From an uncultured Muribaculaceae bacterium (GTDB lineage: Bacteria > Bacteroidota > Bacteroidia > Bacteroidales > Muribaculaceae), in the NCBI GenBank assembly GCA_934661195.1, contig CAKUJD010000002.1, positions 124,001 to 188,000 of the forward strand: 64,000 bases of DNA, read 5' to 3'. Shown here in pieces: positions 6,247 through 15,301 of the stretch. Position numbers and translations under genes: made by a program. Positions within the stretch are counted from its first letter, which is position 1. Every line of letters begins with the position of its first letter. The notes beneath the pieces were generated by a model, which saw nothing but the letters and a program-made list of their open reading frames with translations, had not been told where the DNA came from and made no database searches.

Positions 6247-9200
6247 ATGAAAATAAGAAGACTTTTGGGCCTAATGGCCGTCTTTTTGACGTCGACGCTG
6301 GCTTTACCGCCGCTGGCGCATGCGGCTGAGCAGACCGGCAAGACGCTGAAAATCACGTTCAGCGCCCGTGGCGATGCCTCGACGATCGATCGTGTGATCG
6401 TGGAAAACCTCAGCAAGCACGTGCGCGTCAGTCTTGCTGGTGCCGACACCCTTTTGCTTGCGCCCGATGCGCAGTCGGGCATTGAAGACGCAACGCTGAC
6501 GCGTGTGCCCAACGTGGGTGTGCAAATTTTCAATGGCACTTTGACGGTGACCTCGCTTGCCGCCGATGCCTTGGTCACGGTTCACTCCGTTGCGGGCGCA
6601 GTAGTCAGCCGAAGCCGCATCGAGGTGATCGGTGGCCAGGCAATTTTCGCTCTGCCACAACTTGCACGCGGCATCTACATTGTTAATGTGCAGGCCGGTG
6701 GCCAGCGGCGAAGTGTGAAGTGGCTTTGCACGGGCCAGGCCGCGGCTTTACATGCCGATTGCAACGGCGGCAGCCACAGGTCGTCAACTCCTGTTGCCGC
6801 TGCGCCTATGCGCACCCAAGCAGCAGCGGCGGCAGCCAGTGAGGGGCGTCTTGTGGAACTCCGCTATGAGGAGGGCGATGTGCTGCGGTTCACTGCCGCA
6901 TCGGGTAAGATGACCACCATAATGAATCTGACACCGCGTTCGAGCCACCCCGTGTATTTTGACTTCTTCCGCTGCGAGGACGCCGATGGCAACACCTACG
7001 CCATAGTGCGCGCGGGCGACATGATGTGGATGGCCGAAGACCTTAAGGCCACCCGTGTGCCTGGAGCCAAAGTGGTGAAGTCGCTCAGCGGCTGGGGCAG
7101 TGACGGCAGCGATGCGTCGGCCAAAATCTATACTGGCGGCGATGGCGTGTATTACTCGCGCGAGGCGGCCATCAGGGCCATGCCCGAAGGCTGGAGTCTG
7201 CCGTCGCTGGGTGAAATCGACTGTATTGTGAAGAAGACCACTGGTTACTACCAGTCGGCTGGCAAGGCTTTCAAGAGCCGTGGCTCGGAGTGGGCAAGCC
7301 AGCCCGACGGGGTCGACGAGTATTCGGTGGCGCTGACGCCTCATGGCTATGTGAGCAATGGAGCGCTGCTGCGCCCGGCCGACGCCGTGCTGCTCACCCG
7401 CAGCACCAAGAATTTGAAGCCCACTTCATTTGATGTGGCCGACGGCTCCGACGAGCTTACCATGACCAATGGCTACGACATCCACAACCTGGGCTTCCAC
7501 GTGCGTGGCGTGAGGAGTGCGCCGTCGGCCTACACGCCCATGCTGCAGAGGTTTGGCATGGTGCCCAGCGCTGCCTATGCCTCGGGCGATGCCGACTATG
7601 GCCCGCTGGGCAAGCTGTTTACCATGCTCGACGGTAGGCAGAGCCTGGCGTTTGACTACAGTGGCGGGCAGCTCAACGACTCTGGCATGGAGAAGCGCTC
7701 GGGCATACTCACGCTGCGCAACCCCAAAAAGTATGGACTGATGGACGAGGATTTCTCGGCCAACGGCTTTACTGAGCAGGACAACAAGAACACGCTGCGC
7801 AAAATGGCTGCAATGACCGTCAATGGCCGCCAATACATCATCGAGGCCAGGTGGAAGTGCCCGTTCCAGCTGTGGACGCGTATCGATAAGAATGGCAAGG
7901 TGGTGCGCACCGACAATCACGACGAGTTTGGCCTGGCCTATGTGTCCAACGGCTACTGGGACGAGGTGGTGGAAATCGCCATCTATGGCGACTCGGCTAT
8001 GAACCACCAGCTCATAAAGAAGCACTTGGTGACGGGAATGAGTTTTGACGCTGCCGCGTTTTACAACAATTTCCCCTATTTTCTGTATGGCGGCCGCACC
8101 ACTGAGGCGCGCTATGACTTCGCCACACGCTACTTCCAGCTGCTCACAGCCGACTTCAACCGCGACGGCACCGACGACATTGTGCTGGGTGTGGGTGGCT
8201 ACATGACTGTGCTCGACGGCAAAAGGGTGCTCAACACCACCCGGACCTACACTGAATGGAACAAGGGCAAGGATGGCGAGGTGATGGCCTTCGACAACTT
8301 CAATCGCTGGGACCGCGGCAACGATGCCAAGACTGTTGTGCGCATGGCTGTGGGCGATGTGAATAGCGACAACACCCCCGAACTGGTGCTGCTGCGCGCA
8401 CGCAACAACCCCTACATCAAGAAGCTTGAGCTGATAGCCGTCGACATCGACCGGAACCGCGGCGAACTGGTGCTCTATGACGACCTGTTCAGCATAAAGC
8501 ACCACATGTATTGCTCGCTTGGCGATAAAAGCGGCACATCGGGCAACATATGGTTTCTCGATGTGAAGGTGGGCAATGTCACCAATGGCAAGTATCCCGA
8601 TGTGGTGATGCTTTATCGCGAATACAGCGGCAAGTCGTATGCCCAGTCGGCAACGCTCGCGGTGTGCCAGTATAACCCCGGCGGCACCTCCTACGACCAG
8701 ATGTTCAAGCGCATTGCGGTGGATGGCGGCACGGTGAGCGGCGGCTTCCGCAGCAACGCCGGTTGCGCAGGCAACTGCAACGTCACGCTGCTGCGCTCTG
8801 AAAACGGGCTTTCATCTAACCGCGACATCGTGGTGGGTGCCGACCTTTGGCGCTGGGACGCCTCGGCCCGTAAGGTGAAGTTCGACCGTCAGGTGTTTGA
8901 CTGGATCGACAATGGCAACTACTCGATATTTGCCGACAACATTGTGCCTGTCAACCTGATGGGAAACGGCTATCCCGAAGCCATGTACTACTTCGCCAGC
9001 ATGAGCACGAGCGATAATAAGGGCAAACGCTACATGTATACCTTCTTGGGAGCTAATATTTTGCAGTGGTACAGCACTGGCTCTAACGACAAAAACCTCA
9101 TCAATTGGAGCGATTGGCGCTACAACAGCCAGCTGTTTAAGTACAACGCCCACGGCAGCCAGTGGAGCTCCAACAAGGAGTGCGAGCTGATGTGGTGGTT

Positions 9201-10239
9201 TGGCGACGGTGACGTGGAGTGGGGCAACAATCCCGCCATGTGTGCAGTTAACATCAACGCCAGTTGCAAAACGTTGGAATACCGCTCTACGCAGAAGGCA
9301 TTTGGCGAGCCCACAATATATGCGATGATAGCCGCTCCGCCCACCTATCTGTATGCCGACAACGAGAAATCACCGAGTGAGGACTACGTCACCACATGGG
9401 GCTACTCGCGCAGCACAAGCACCGAAACCACAAAGTCGGGCAGCATATCGGCCTCAATAATAGGCGGGTTTGAATATGAGTTCAATCTGCCCCTCGTGGG
9501 GCAGAAGGTGGGCGGTGTCGACTTCACCTCCAAGTTGCAGAGCGAAATCTCAAAATCCACCACCACAGGCTCATCTGTCACCTATAGCCAAACCTATGAG
9601 GCGCGTGACGACAACCGCGTGGTGATGCAGGTTACGCCCTACACACTCTACACCTATGAAATCACCAATGCAAAAGACCCCGATGAAATAGGTGGCAAGT
9701 ATCAGGTGGCAATTCCTGGCAAGTCAAGAACCATAGGCCTGGCCTTGTCCGACTATGAGGCCCTTGTGGGCAATGCTCCGGGAGCGCCTTACCTTGGCAG
9801 CGTGTTCAAGCACACCATTGGCAATCCTTTCTCCTATCCCAAGCCGGGTGAAATCGACGGATGGAGTGTGATGTGGGGCAATGGCAAGGAAGACAGCTAC
9901 GTCACCACCGGCTCGGGTGGAGCCACCACCCGCGAAATATCAATCGAGAAGTCGTCGTCGGGCTCTACGGGTTTTTCATTCTCCAACGAAACCGAACTTG
10001 TGGTTACTGCCGGTTGTGTGAAGGCCGGTGTTGGCTTTGGATACAACCGCTCCAACGAGGTGTCGCATTCCGAAACCGAGGGCTTCGCCGTGTCGGCCAG
10101 TGTGCCGGGCCTTGTGGCGGGCGACAGCAATCCCAGCCGCACATTCTTTGACTGGAATCTGTGCTGGTATGAATACCGTGTAGGCCGTCAGACGTTTCCC
10201 GTTGTAAACTATGTGGTGAAGCCCATGAGCTTTGAATAG
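6247..10239 (+). CDS. Large secreted protein with FISUMP and FG-GAP-like parts and a Ser/Thr-rich C-terminus
   Basis: The ATG at 6247 starts 1330 residues with a clean signal peptide (MKIRRLLGLMAVFLTSTLAL, cleavage near residue 27). Residues about 239-425 carry a FISUMP-type domain (DGNTYAIVRAGDMMWMAEDL and later GWSLPSLGEID). Next come VCBS/FG-GAP-like Asp-rich loops, DFNRDGTDD near residue 640 and DVNSDNTPE near 705, of the kind that bind Ca2+ in beta-propellers. The last 280 residues are different: alternating Ser/Thr-rich strands (from STETTKSGSISASIIGG at about 1058, and TTREISIEKSSSGSTGFSF at about 1225). This pattern recalls the insertion strands of aerolysin/ETX-MTX2 toxins, but I could not confirm a family. 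Location is extracellular or cell surface. The gene stands alone and ends in a strong bidirectional terminator. Confidence 0.85.
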   Translation: MKIRRLLGLMAVFLTSTLALPPLAHAAEQTGKTLKITFSARGDASTIDRVIVENLSKHVRVSLAGADTLLLAPDAQSGIEDATLTRVPNVGVQIFNGTLTVTSLAADALVTVHSVAGAVVSRSRIEVIGGQAIFALPQLARGIYIVNVQAGGQRRSVKWLCTGQAAALHADCNGGSHRSSTPVAAAPMRTQAAAAAASEGRLVELRYEEGDVLRFTAASGKMTTIMNLTPRSSHPVYFDFFRCEDADGNTYAIVRAGDMMWMAEDLKATRVPGAKVVKSLSGWGSDGSDASAKIYTGGDGVYYSREAAIRAMPEGWSLPSLGEIDCIVKKTTGYYQSAGKAFKSRGSEWASQPDGVDEYSVALTPHGYVSNGALLRPADAVLLTRSTKNLKPTSFDVADGSDELTMTNGYDIHNLGFHVRGVRSAPSAYTPMLQRFGMVPSAAYASGDADYGPLGKLFTMLDGRQSLAFDYSGGQLNDSGMEKRSGILTLRNPKKYGLMDEDFSANGFTEQDNKNTLRKMAAMTVNGRQYIIEARWKCPFQLWTRIDKNGKVVRTDNHDEFGLAYVSNGYWDEVVEIAIYGDSAMNHQLIKKHLVTGMSFDAAAFYNNFPYFLYGGRTTEARYDFATRYFQLLTADFNRDGTDDIVLGVGGYMTVLDGKRVLNTTRTYTEWNKGKDGEVMAFDNFNRWDRGNDAKTVVRMAVGDVNSDNTPELVLLRARNNPYIKKLELIAVDIDRNRGELVLYDDLFSIKHHMYCSLGDKSGTSGNIWFLDVKVGNVTNGKYPDVVMLYREYSGKSYAQSATLAVCQYNPGGTSYDQMFKRIAVDGGTVSGGFRSNAGCAGNCNVTLLRSENGLSSNRDIVVGADLWRWDASARKVKFDRQVFDWIDNGNYSIFADNIVPVNLMGNGYPEAMYYFASMSTSDNKGKRYMYTFLGANILQWYSTGSNDKNLINWSDWRYNSQLFKYNAHGSQWSSNKECELMWWFGDGDVEWGNNPAMCAVNINASCKTLEYRSTQKAFGEPTIYAMIAAPPTYLYADNEKSPSEDYVTTWGYSRSTSTETTKSGSISASIIGGFEYEFNLPLVGQKVGGVDFTSKLQSEISKSTTTGSSVTYSQTYEARDDNRVVMQVTPYTLYTYEITNAKDPDEIGGKYQVAIPGKSRTIGLALSDYEALVGNAPGAPYLGSVFKHTIGNPFSYPKPGEIDGWSVMWGNGKEDSYVTTGSGGATTREISIEKSSSGSTGFSFSNETELVVTAGCVKAGVGFGYNRSNEVSHSETEGFAVSASVPGLVAGDSNPSRTFFDWNLCWYEYRVGRQTFPVVNYVVKPMSFE

Positions 10240-10267
10240 GCCCGCTGGCTGTCGCTCTAAAATGCTC

Positions 10268-10297
10268 AGCCCCATTTGGCCATGGCCAAATGGGGCT
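10268..10297. terminator. Bidirectional terminator between convergent genes
   Basis: A perfect 14-bp stem (AGCCCCATTTGGCC 10268-10281, GGCCAAATGGGGCT 10284-10297) with a 2-nt gap at the centre separates the secreted-protein gene from the AraC-type gene. Confidence 0.8.
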
Positions 10298-10302
10298 TGA
10301 CT

Positions 10303-11415
10303 TTATTGCTGCTCATCCAGGCTCCCAATCCAGTCGGTTGGCGACATTCCTGTTTTGCGCTTAAAGGCGCGATACAAGTTTATGCGGCTTGTGAATCCGG
10401 TTTCCAGGGCAAGAGCGTTCATCGTGTGTCGCTTAAGCCATCCGTCCTCTATGAGCCTTATTGCTTCGGCCACTCGCCACCCATTAATGTATGTCTTGAA
10501 ATTCACACCCTTGCTGTGGTTTATTGCCATCGACACAACACGATGGCTTTTGCCGCACAGCGCAGCCACGCTGGCAATCGACAGGTCAGGCTGCTTAAAC
10601 AATTCATTGTCGGCCACCAAGCGCTCTATTTGCTCCATCAGCGTGCGCTCATCGTCGGTGGCGGTTGGGTTGCTGTCGGCTTGCTCAGTGACTGCATCGG
10701 ACAGCGGCACCTCAATGGTTGGGAAAACGTGGACATAGTTCATGAATCTTATTGCAAACACCGAATAGTATGCCACAGCTGTGAGCATAAACAGCAGTTG
10801 TGTCATAGGCCCTATCTGCCACGCAAACAGCAGTGCCGTCACGCCCACTGCCGTGGCACTGTAGAAGGCTGTCGGCACCCAGTGCAGCCTTTTTCGCTCA
10901 TCGTCGGAAAAAAAGTTGTCCATGCGCCGATGGTATTGCCGGTAGCAGTGCCGGAACATAATCACGTAGCGTGCCATTTGCAGCACGTAGCACAGCGAGA
11001 AGGCCGCGAACACAATATTCTGCTTGTCGCTTCGGCACAGGGCAAACAGCGTGAATGCCACCGCAATGCCCGCTACCACTGCCACTGTTTCGCGGCAAAT
11101 CGTGCGCTTGGCCAGAAAACTGGTGTCGAGCAGTGTTATCAGTGAGAAGGTGAACAGAAACGCCTGAGTGATGCCTATGGCAACAACTATCATACTGTTT
11201 GTAAGGTCGCCTGAAAGGGGGTCGCGCAGTACGGCTTCGCAAATCAGTGCCGTGCCATAGACAAGAAACGTTGTCCCCAGCACCTTTCGGGCGAACACAT
11301 AGCTTTTAAGTTTCTCCTTGCCGGGCACAGAAAGGAACAGCAGGCACAAACTGAACGCAAGCATCATTCCCGGTGCTATGTATGCAGCAAGCAGATGATG
11401 TAAAAAGATAAGCAT
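10303..11415 (-). CDS. Membrane-bound AraC-family transcriptional regulator
   Basis: The protein has 370 residues. The N-terminal two thirds (to about residue 235) have six or seven hydrophobic segments with short loops, and the C-terminal 110 residues are a double helix-turn-helix of AraC type (DLSIASVAALCGKSHRVVSM, then AIRLIEDGW and LALETGFTSRINLYRAFKRK). Such proteins in Bacteroidota sense a signal with the membrane part and bind DNA from the inner membrane. The ligand and targets are unknown. The neighbours are the large secreted protein (convergent) and ompA-like (tandem, downstream of its own terminator), so either could be a target, but this is only inference from position. A promoter lies at 11443-11473. 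Confidence 0.9.
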   Translation of the reverse strand: MLIFLHHLLAAYIAPGMMLAFSLCLLFLSVPGKEKLKSYVFARKVLGTTFLVYGTALICEAVLRDPLSGDLTNSMIVVAIGITQAFLFTFSLITLLDTSFLAKRTICRETVAVVAGIAVAFTLFALCRSDKQNIVFAAFSLCYVLQMARYVIMFRHCYRQYHRRMDNFFSDDERKRLHWVPTAFYSATAVGVTALLFAWQIGPMTQLLFMLTAVAYYSVFAIRFMNYVHVFPTIEVPLSDAVTEQADSNPTATDDERTLMEQIERLVADNELFKQPDLSIASVAALCGKSHRVVSMAINHSKGVNFKTYINGWRVAEAIRLIEDGWLKRHTMNALALETGFTSRINLYRAFKRKTGMSPTDWIGSLDEQQ

Positions 11416-11442
11416 AAGGCTATTACAATGTTAATGTGATTA

Positions 11443-11473
11443 CAAAAATAGCTATAATCCTCCTATGTGCCAA
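11443..11473 (-). promoter_or_regulatory. Promoter of the membrane-bound AraC-type regulator
   Basis: Minus-strand TATTTTTG (11443-11450) fits TAnnTTTG, with TTG at 11471-11473 at a spacing of 20 bp. It lies about 28 bp before the start codon. Confidence 0.55.
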
Positions 11474-11630
11474 GCCGCCCGCCAAAAATAAAACTCCACC
11501 AAAAAAAACGCAATGCCTGTCAAAGGCGTGCGTTGCAGTGTTGTGCCATTATTTCTTATCGCTATGTAAAGTCTTTCCATCCACCCTGTGTGCTCAAATT
11601 CTCGCGGCGCCGCGCAATGCAGTCGCAGAA

Positions 11631-11668
11631 GCAAAAAAAATCCGCACGCCCTTGCGGACATGCGGATT
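11631..11668 (-). terminator. Terminator of the ompA-like gene
   Basis: Arms AATCCGCA (11639-11646) and TGCGGATT (11661-11668) form a hairpin followed on the minus strand by a run of eight T. It begins about 40 bp after the stop codon. Confidence 0.75.
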
Positions 11669-11709
11669 CTGTTATCTAAATATTTCTTCTCGCGCTTGGG
11701 CGGGACGAA

Positions 11710-12924
11710 TTATTTTGCGCGGTTGATTGTAACGGCACGGTCGAGCGATGCGCACTTAGCACCAAAGTTGGTGAGGTTGCCATCGTTGATCTGAGCGTCG
11801 AGGCGGTCTGCTGCCACACCCTTGGCCACGAGAGCCTTCTTCACGCCAGCAACACGGTCCTTGCGGAGCTTAGTGTTGATCTTGTCGCTACCAGTGTAGT
11901 TGTCGGCCCAGCCAGTGAGCACGTAGTTGCCATCCTCGTTCTTCATCACCTCAGAAACGGCGTTAACCACCTTCTTCTGAACGCCAGTGATGTAAGACTT
12001 GCCGATGGGGTAGTAGATAGTGGCCAGAGGAGCCTCGCTTGCCTTCTGCTCAACGGGCTTCTTGTTGAGGCAGTCGCGCAGCTGCTGCTCGAGGTCAGCA
12101 ATCTTGTCGTTAGCGGCCTGCAGACGGGCTACGAGAGCGTCGCCTTCAGCATCGGTGTACTTGTAGGTGGGGCATACGGGCACTGTGGGAGCCTTCCAGT
12201 CGGTGTTGTTGAACTTGTAAGACAGACCCAGCAGCACTGAAGGATATTCAACCCACGACTTCTCACCAACGCCGTCAACGTGCTCCTGAAGCTCATCGAA
12301 GCGGAGGTCGAGCAGGATGTTAACGTGCTTGCTCACTGCAAATGTGTTGAGTAAGCCAAGACGGGCGCTGAAGTTACGTGAGTGCTCATCGTTGGGTGAG
12401 TACTTCCAGTCGCCACGGCCCTGATCGGCACGCTCATATACCCAGTGTACGCCGAGACCAGCGTAGAAGATTGCGTTGTAAACGCGGCCGGGGTGATAAC
12501 CGCACCACCAGTTTGTGATGTTCAACATCACATCGCCGAAACCGCCGATGTTGTTGAACTGCTGGGGCATGAAGTTGTCAACGGCCTTGCCGTTGGCGCG
12601 ATAGCCGATGGCGTTGGGGCCTACGGCCACACCCTTCATCTGGTTGAACTCTGCGCCCAGGCGTACACCCAGCAGCGGAGAGAACCACTTGCCTACGGCG
12701 AGGTTGGCCTTCCAGCCAATGCGATCGCCAAAGTCAGCCTTAGCGTCGAACTTCGACATCATAACGCCGGCACCGCCTTCAGCCTCGATAAACCAGTTGT
12801 CCTGGAAACGATTGAAAAGGTAGCCCTGTGCAGGATCCTCAACATAAGTGACTTCCTGAGCGTTAGCCACAGCAGATCCCATAAACATAGCGCAAGAAAG
12901 CGCTAATAATGTAATCTTTTTCAT
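11710..12924 (-). CDS. OmpA family outer membrane protein
   Basis: The protein has 404 residues: a signal peptide (MKKITLLALSCAMFMGSAVA), an N-terminal beta-barrel of about 210 residues rich in aromatic residues, a short coiled linker (ALVARLQAANDKIADLEQQL near residue 266), and a C-terminal OmpA/MotB peptidoglycan-binding domain (about 290-404). The last contains the signature around GWADNYTGSDKINTKLRKDR, with the Asp and Arg that contact diaminopimelate. It should span the outer membrane and tie it to the wall. The strong promoter at 12991-13023 and the strong terminator suggest an abundant, single-gene transcript. Codon use is more biased (AAC, GGC, GCC) than in the neighbours, as expected for a highly expressed gene. 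Confidence 0.93.
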   Translation of the reverse strand: MKKITLLALSCAMFMGSAVANAQEVTYVEDPAQGYLFNRFQDNWFIEAEGGAGVMMSKFDAKADFGDRIGWKANLAVGKWFSPLLGVRLGAEFNQMKGVAVGPNAIGYRANGKAVDNFMPQQFNNIGGFGDVMLNITNWWCGYHPGRVYNAIFYAGLGVHWVYERADQGRGDWKYSPNDEHSRNFSARLGLLNTFAVSKHVNILLDLRFDELQEHVDGVGEKSWVEYPSVLLGLSYKFNNTDWKAPTVPVCPTYKYTDAEGDALVARLQAANDKIADLEQQLRDCLNKKPVEQKASEAPLATIYYPIGKSYITGVQKKVVNAVSEVMKNEDGNYVLTGWADNYTGSDKINTKLRKDRVAGVKKALVAKGVAADRLDAQINDGNLTNFGAKCASLDRAVTINRAK

Positions 12925-12990
12925 AGACTTACGTTTTTTGAACTATTTTTGTGTTAAACAATAAATTTATTTCCTATTCAAAATATTGTG

Positions 12991-13023
12991 CAAATATATA
13001 TCTTTTTTTTGATATTTGACAAA
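12991..13023 (-). promoter_or_regulatory. Strong promoter of the ompA-like gene
   Basis: The minus strand has TATATTTG (12991-12998) as -7 box and TTTG (13020-13023) as -33 box with a 21-bp A-rich spacer, close to the full Bacteroidota consensus. The leader is about 60 nt and AT-rich. Confidence 0.75.
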
Positions 13024-13061
13024 TAGCTGGCGAAAAAAGTGGTTGCAAGTGCTAAAATTGC

Positions 13062-15116
13062 TTAATGCTGCTTAACCACATAGTTCACAATCTCTTTCGC
13101 AATGTGGGCCGGCGTGAAGCCGAATTTCTCTTCGAGCACTTTGTAGGGGGCTGAGGCTCCGAAATGGTCGAGGCCGTAGATTTTGCCCACCGGAATCACG
13201 CGCAGCAGGGTGGAGGGCAGGCCTGCGGTGAGGCCAAACACCGGCGCCTTTTCGCTGGGTATCACTTCGGCGCGGTAGGCTGCGTCCTGGTCGAGGAAGA
13301 GACCGGTCGACGGCATCGACACCACTTGCGCCTTTATGCCGTTTTGCTCCTTGATGATCTTGGCCGCGTCGACCAGCGTCGACACTTCCGAGCCGTTGCC
13401 CACCAATATCACATCGGGGTTCTCTTCCTTTATAATAACGTATCCGCCACGTTGTGCTCCAAGGGCCTCCTTATAGCGCTGCTCGTAGGTGTCGGCCACC
13501 TGCGAGTGTATGTCGTTCACCGTCTGGCGCGACAGTATCAGGGCTGTCGGTGTGTCGGTGTTCTCCATTGCCATCTTCCATGCCACTGTGGTCTCGGCGC
13601 TGTCGGCCGGGCGCAGCACCAGCATGCTGTTTTTGCCGTCGTGGTTCTTGAGTTCCTCAAGCAGGCGTATTTGCGCTTCCTGCTCCACTGGTTCGTGGGT
13701 TGGGCCGTCTTCGCCCACGCGGAATGCATCGTGCGACCATATGAACTTCACTGGCAGCTGCATAAGCGCCGACAGGCGGATGGCGGGCTTCATATAGTCG
13801 GAAAACACGAAGAATGTGGCGCATGCTGCCTGCATGCCGCCGTGCAGCACTATGCCGTTGATTATCGACGTCATTGCCAGCTCGGCAACGCCGGCGTGCA
13901 GGAATGCCCCCTTGTAGTCGTGGTTGGCAAAGGCGCCCACCTTTTTTAGGAATGCCTCGCTCTTGTCGCTGTTGGCCAGGTCGGCCGACGACACTATCAT
14001 GTTGCCCACCTTCTCGCCAAGCACGCTCAGCACGTCGGCCGACGCGCTGCGGGTGGCGATGTCGGGCTTGTGGGCGATGGCGGCGTAGTCAATCGGCACC
14101 TGCTTGCCGTCGATGAAGTCTTGCAGCCGCGCAGCCTCGGCGGGGTTGGCCTTCTTCCACTCGGCAATGCGCTCTTTGCGCGCTGCCACTATCTTGCGCA
14201 GCTCCTGGTTGCGCTTGGCGTAGAGCTCGGCCACTTCTGGAAATGTGGCCCAGGGGTCGTCCATGCTGCCGCCCAAGTTCTTCACCGTGTCTTCGTAGCT
14301 TGCGCCCGACTTGCTCAGCGGCTGTCCGTGTGTGCTGCACTGGCCCTCAAAGTTCTTGCCGTCGGCCGTGACGCAGCCCTTGCCCATCACGGTGTGGCCT
14401 ATTATCAGGGTTGGGCGCTTGGTTTCAGCCTGCGCCATCTCTATAGCGTCGGCAATGGCCAGAGGGTCGTTGCCGTTAATCTCAATCACGTTCCAGTTCC
14501 ACGCCTTATACTTCATCGCGGTGTTTTCGTTGCTCACCTCGTCGCAGTCGGTGGATAGCTGCACGTCGTTGCTGTCGTAGAACATTATCAGGTTGTTCAG
14601 CCCCAGCAGGCCGGCTATGCGGGCGGCCTCTTGCGAGATGCCCTCCTGCACGCTGCCGTCGCTCATAAAGGCGTAGGTCTTGTGGGCCAGCACTTCGCTG
14701 AAGTGTGTGGCAAAGAAGCGCTCGGCCAGCGCGCAGCCCACTGCCATTGCCTGGCCTTGGCCAAGCGGGCCCGAGGTGTTCTCGATGCCGTGTGCCGGGT
14801 CAAGCTCGGGGTGGCCGGGGGTGATGCTGCCCCAGCTGCGGAATGCCTTGATGTCGTCGAGGGTATACTTGCCGCTCAGATACAGAATGCTGTAGAGCAT
14901 GGGCGACATGTGGCCCGGGTCAAGGAAAAAGCGGTCGCGGGCAAACCATTTCGGGTCGTCCGGGTCGTTGATCAAGTAGCTTGAGTATAATACGTTCGTG
15001 AAATCGGCTCCACCCATTGCGCCTCCGGGGTGGCCCGACTTGGCTTTCTCAACCATAGTCGCAGCCAATATGCGGATGTTGTTGGCTGCTCTATTCATCA
15101 ATCTTTCATTAATCAT
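13062..15116 (-). CDS. tkt: Transketolase
   Basis: The protein has 684 residues, a full-length bacterial transketolase. It moves two-carbon units between sugar phosphates in the non-oxidative pentose phosphate pathway, using thiamine diphosphate and Mg2+. Visible motifs include KSGHPGGAMGGADF near residue 26, the ThDP-binding segment MSDGSVQEGISQEAARIAG near 150 with the following Asn-rich part, and AFRVGEDGPTHEPVEQ near 462 in the pyrimidine domain. The C-terminal domain is intact. It is cytoplasmic and alone in its transcription unit as far as can be seen, downstream of a terminator that ends the sugar-transporter gene. Confidence 0.97.
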   Translation of the reverse strand: MINERLMNRAANNIRILAATMVEKAKSGHPGGAMGGADFTNVLYSSYLINDPDDPKWFARDRFFLDPGHMSPMLYSILYLSGKYTLDDIKAFRSWGSITPGHPELDPAHGIENTSGPLGQGQAMAVGCALAERFFATHFSEVLAHKTYAFMSDGSVQEGISQEAARIAGLLGLNNLIMFYDSNDVQLSTDCDEVSNENTAMKYKAWNWNVIEINGNDPLAIADAIEMAQAETKRPTLIIGHTVMGKGCVTADGKNFEGQCSTHGQPLSKSGASYEDTVKNLGGSMDDPWATFPEVAELYAKRNQELRKIVAARKERIAEWKKANPAEAARLQDFIDGKQVPIDYAAIAHKPDIATRSASADVLSVLGEKVGNMIVSSADLANSDKSEAFLKKVGAFANHDYKGAFLHAGVAELAMTSIINGIVLHGGMQAACATFFVFSDYMKPAIRLSALMQLPVKFIWSHDAFRVGEDGPTHEPVEQEAQIRLLEELKNHDGKNSMLVLRPADSAETTVAWKMAMENTDTPTALILSRQTVNDIHSQVADTYEQRYKEALGAQRGGYVIIKEENPDVILVGNGSEVSTLVDAAKIIKEQNGIKAQVVSMPSTGLFLDQDAAYRAEVIPSEKAPVFGLTAGLPSTLLRVIPVGKIYGLDHFGASAPYKVLEEKFGFTPAHIAKEIVNYVVKQH

Positions 15117-15242
15117 AAAACCGACGGTGTTACGTGTTTGTGTTAACTTGTACGAAATTACTCATTTTTTCCCGCCCACACAAGTAATAGGGGCATTTTT
15201 GACCTTTTCTGCAGCTATTTTTCACACAATAGCGCAAAAGGC

Positions 15243-15278
15243 AAAAGCCCGTGAGGCTATGCGGCTTCACGGGCTTTT
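15243..15278 (-). terminator. Terminator of the sugar transporter gene
   Basis: Arms AAAAGCCCGTGA (15243-15254) and TCACGGGCTTTT (15267-15278) are a perfect 12-bp stem around a 12-nt loop, starting 24 bp after the stop at 15302. Confidence 0.75.
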
Positions 15279-15301
15279 TCGGTTATTCTAATAGGGAATG
15301 G

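Noticed and set aside
7426..8505. A 359-codon minus-strand frame within the large secreted-protein gene
   Set aside because: Same composition artefact as in sprA; the plus strand has clear FISUMP and FG-GAP-like coding sequence here.
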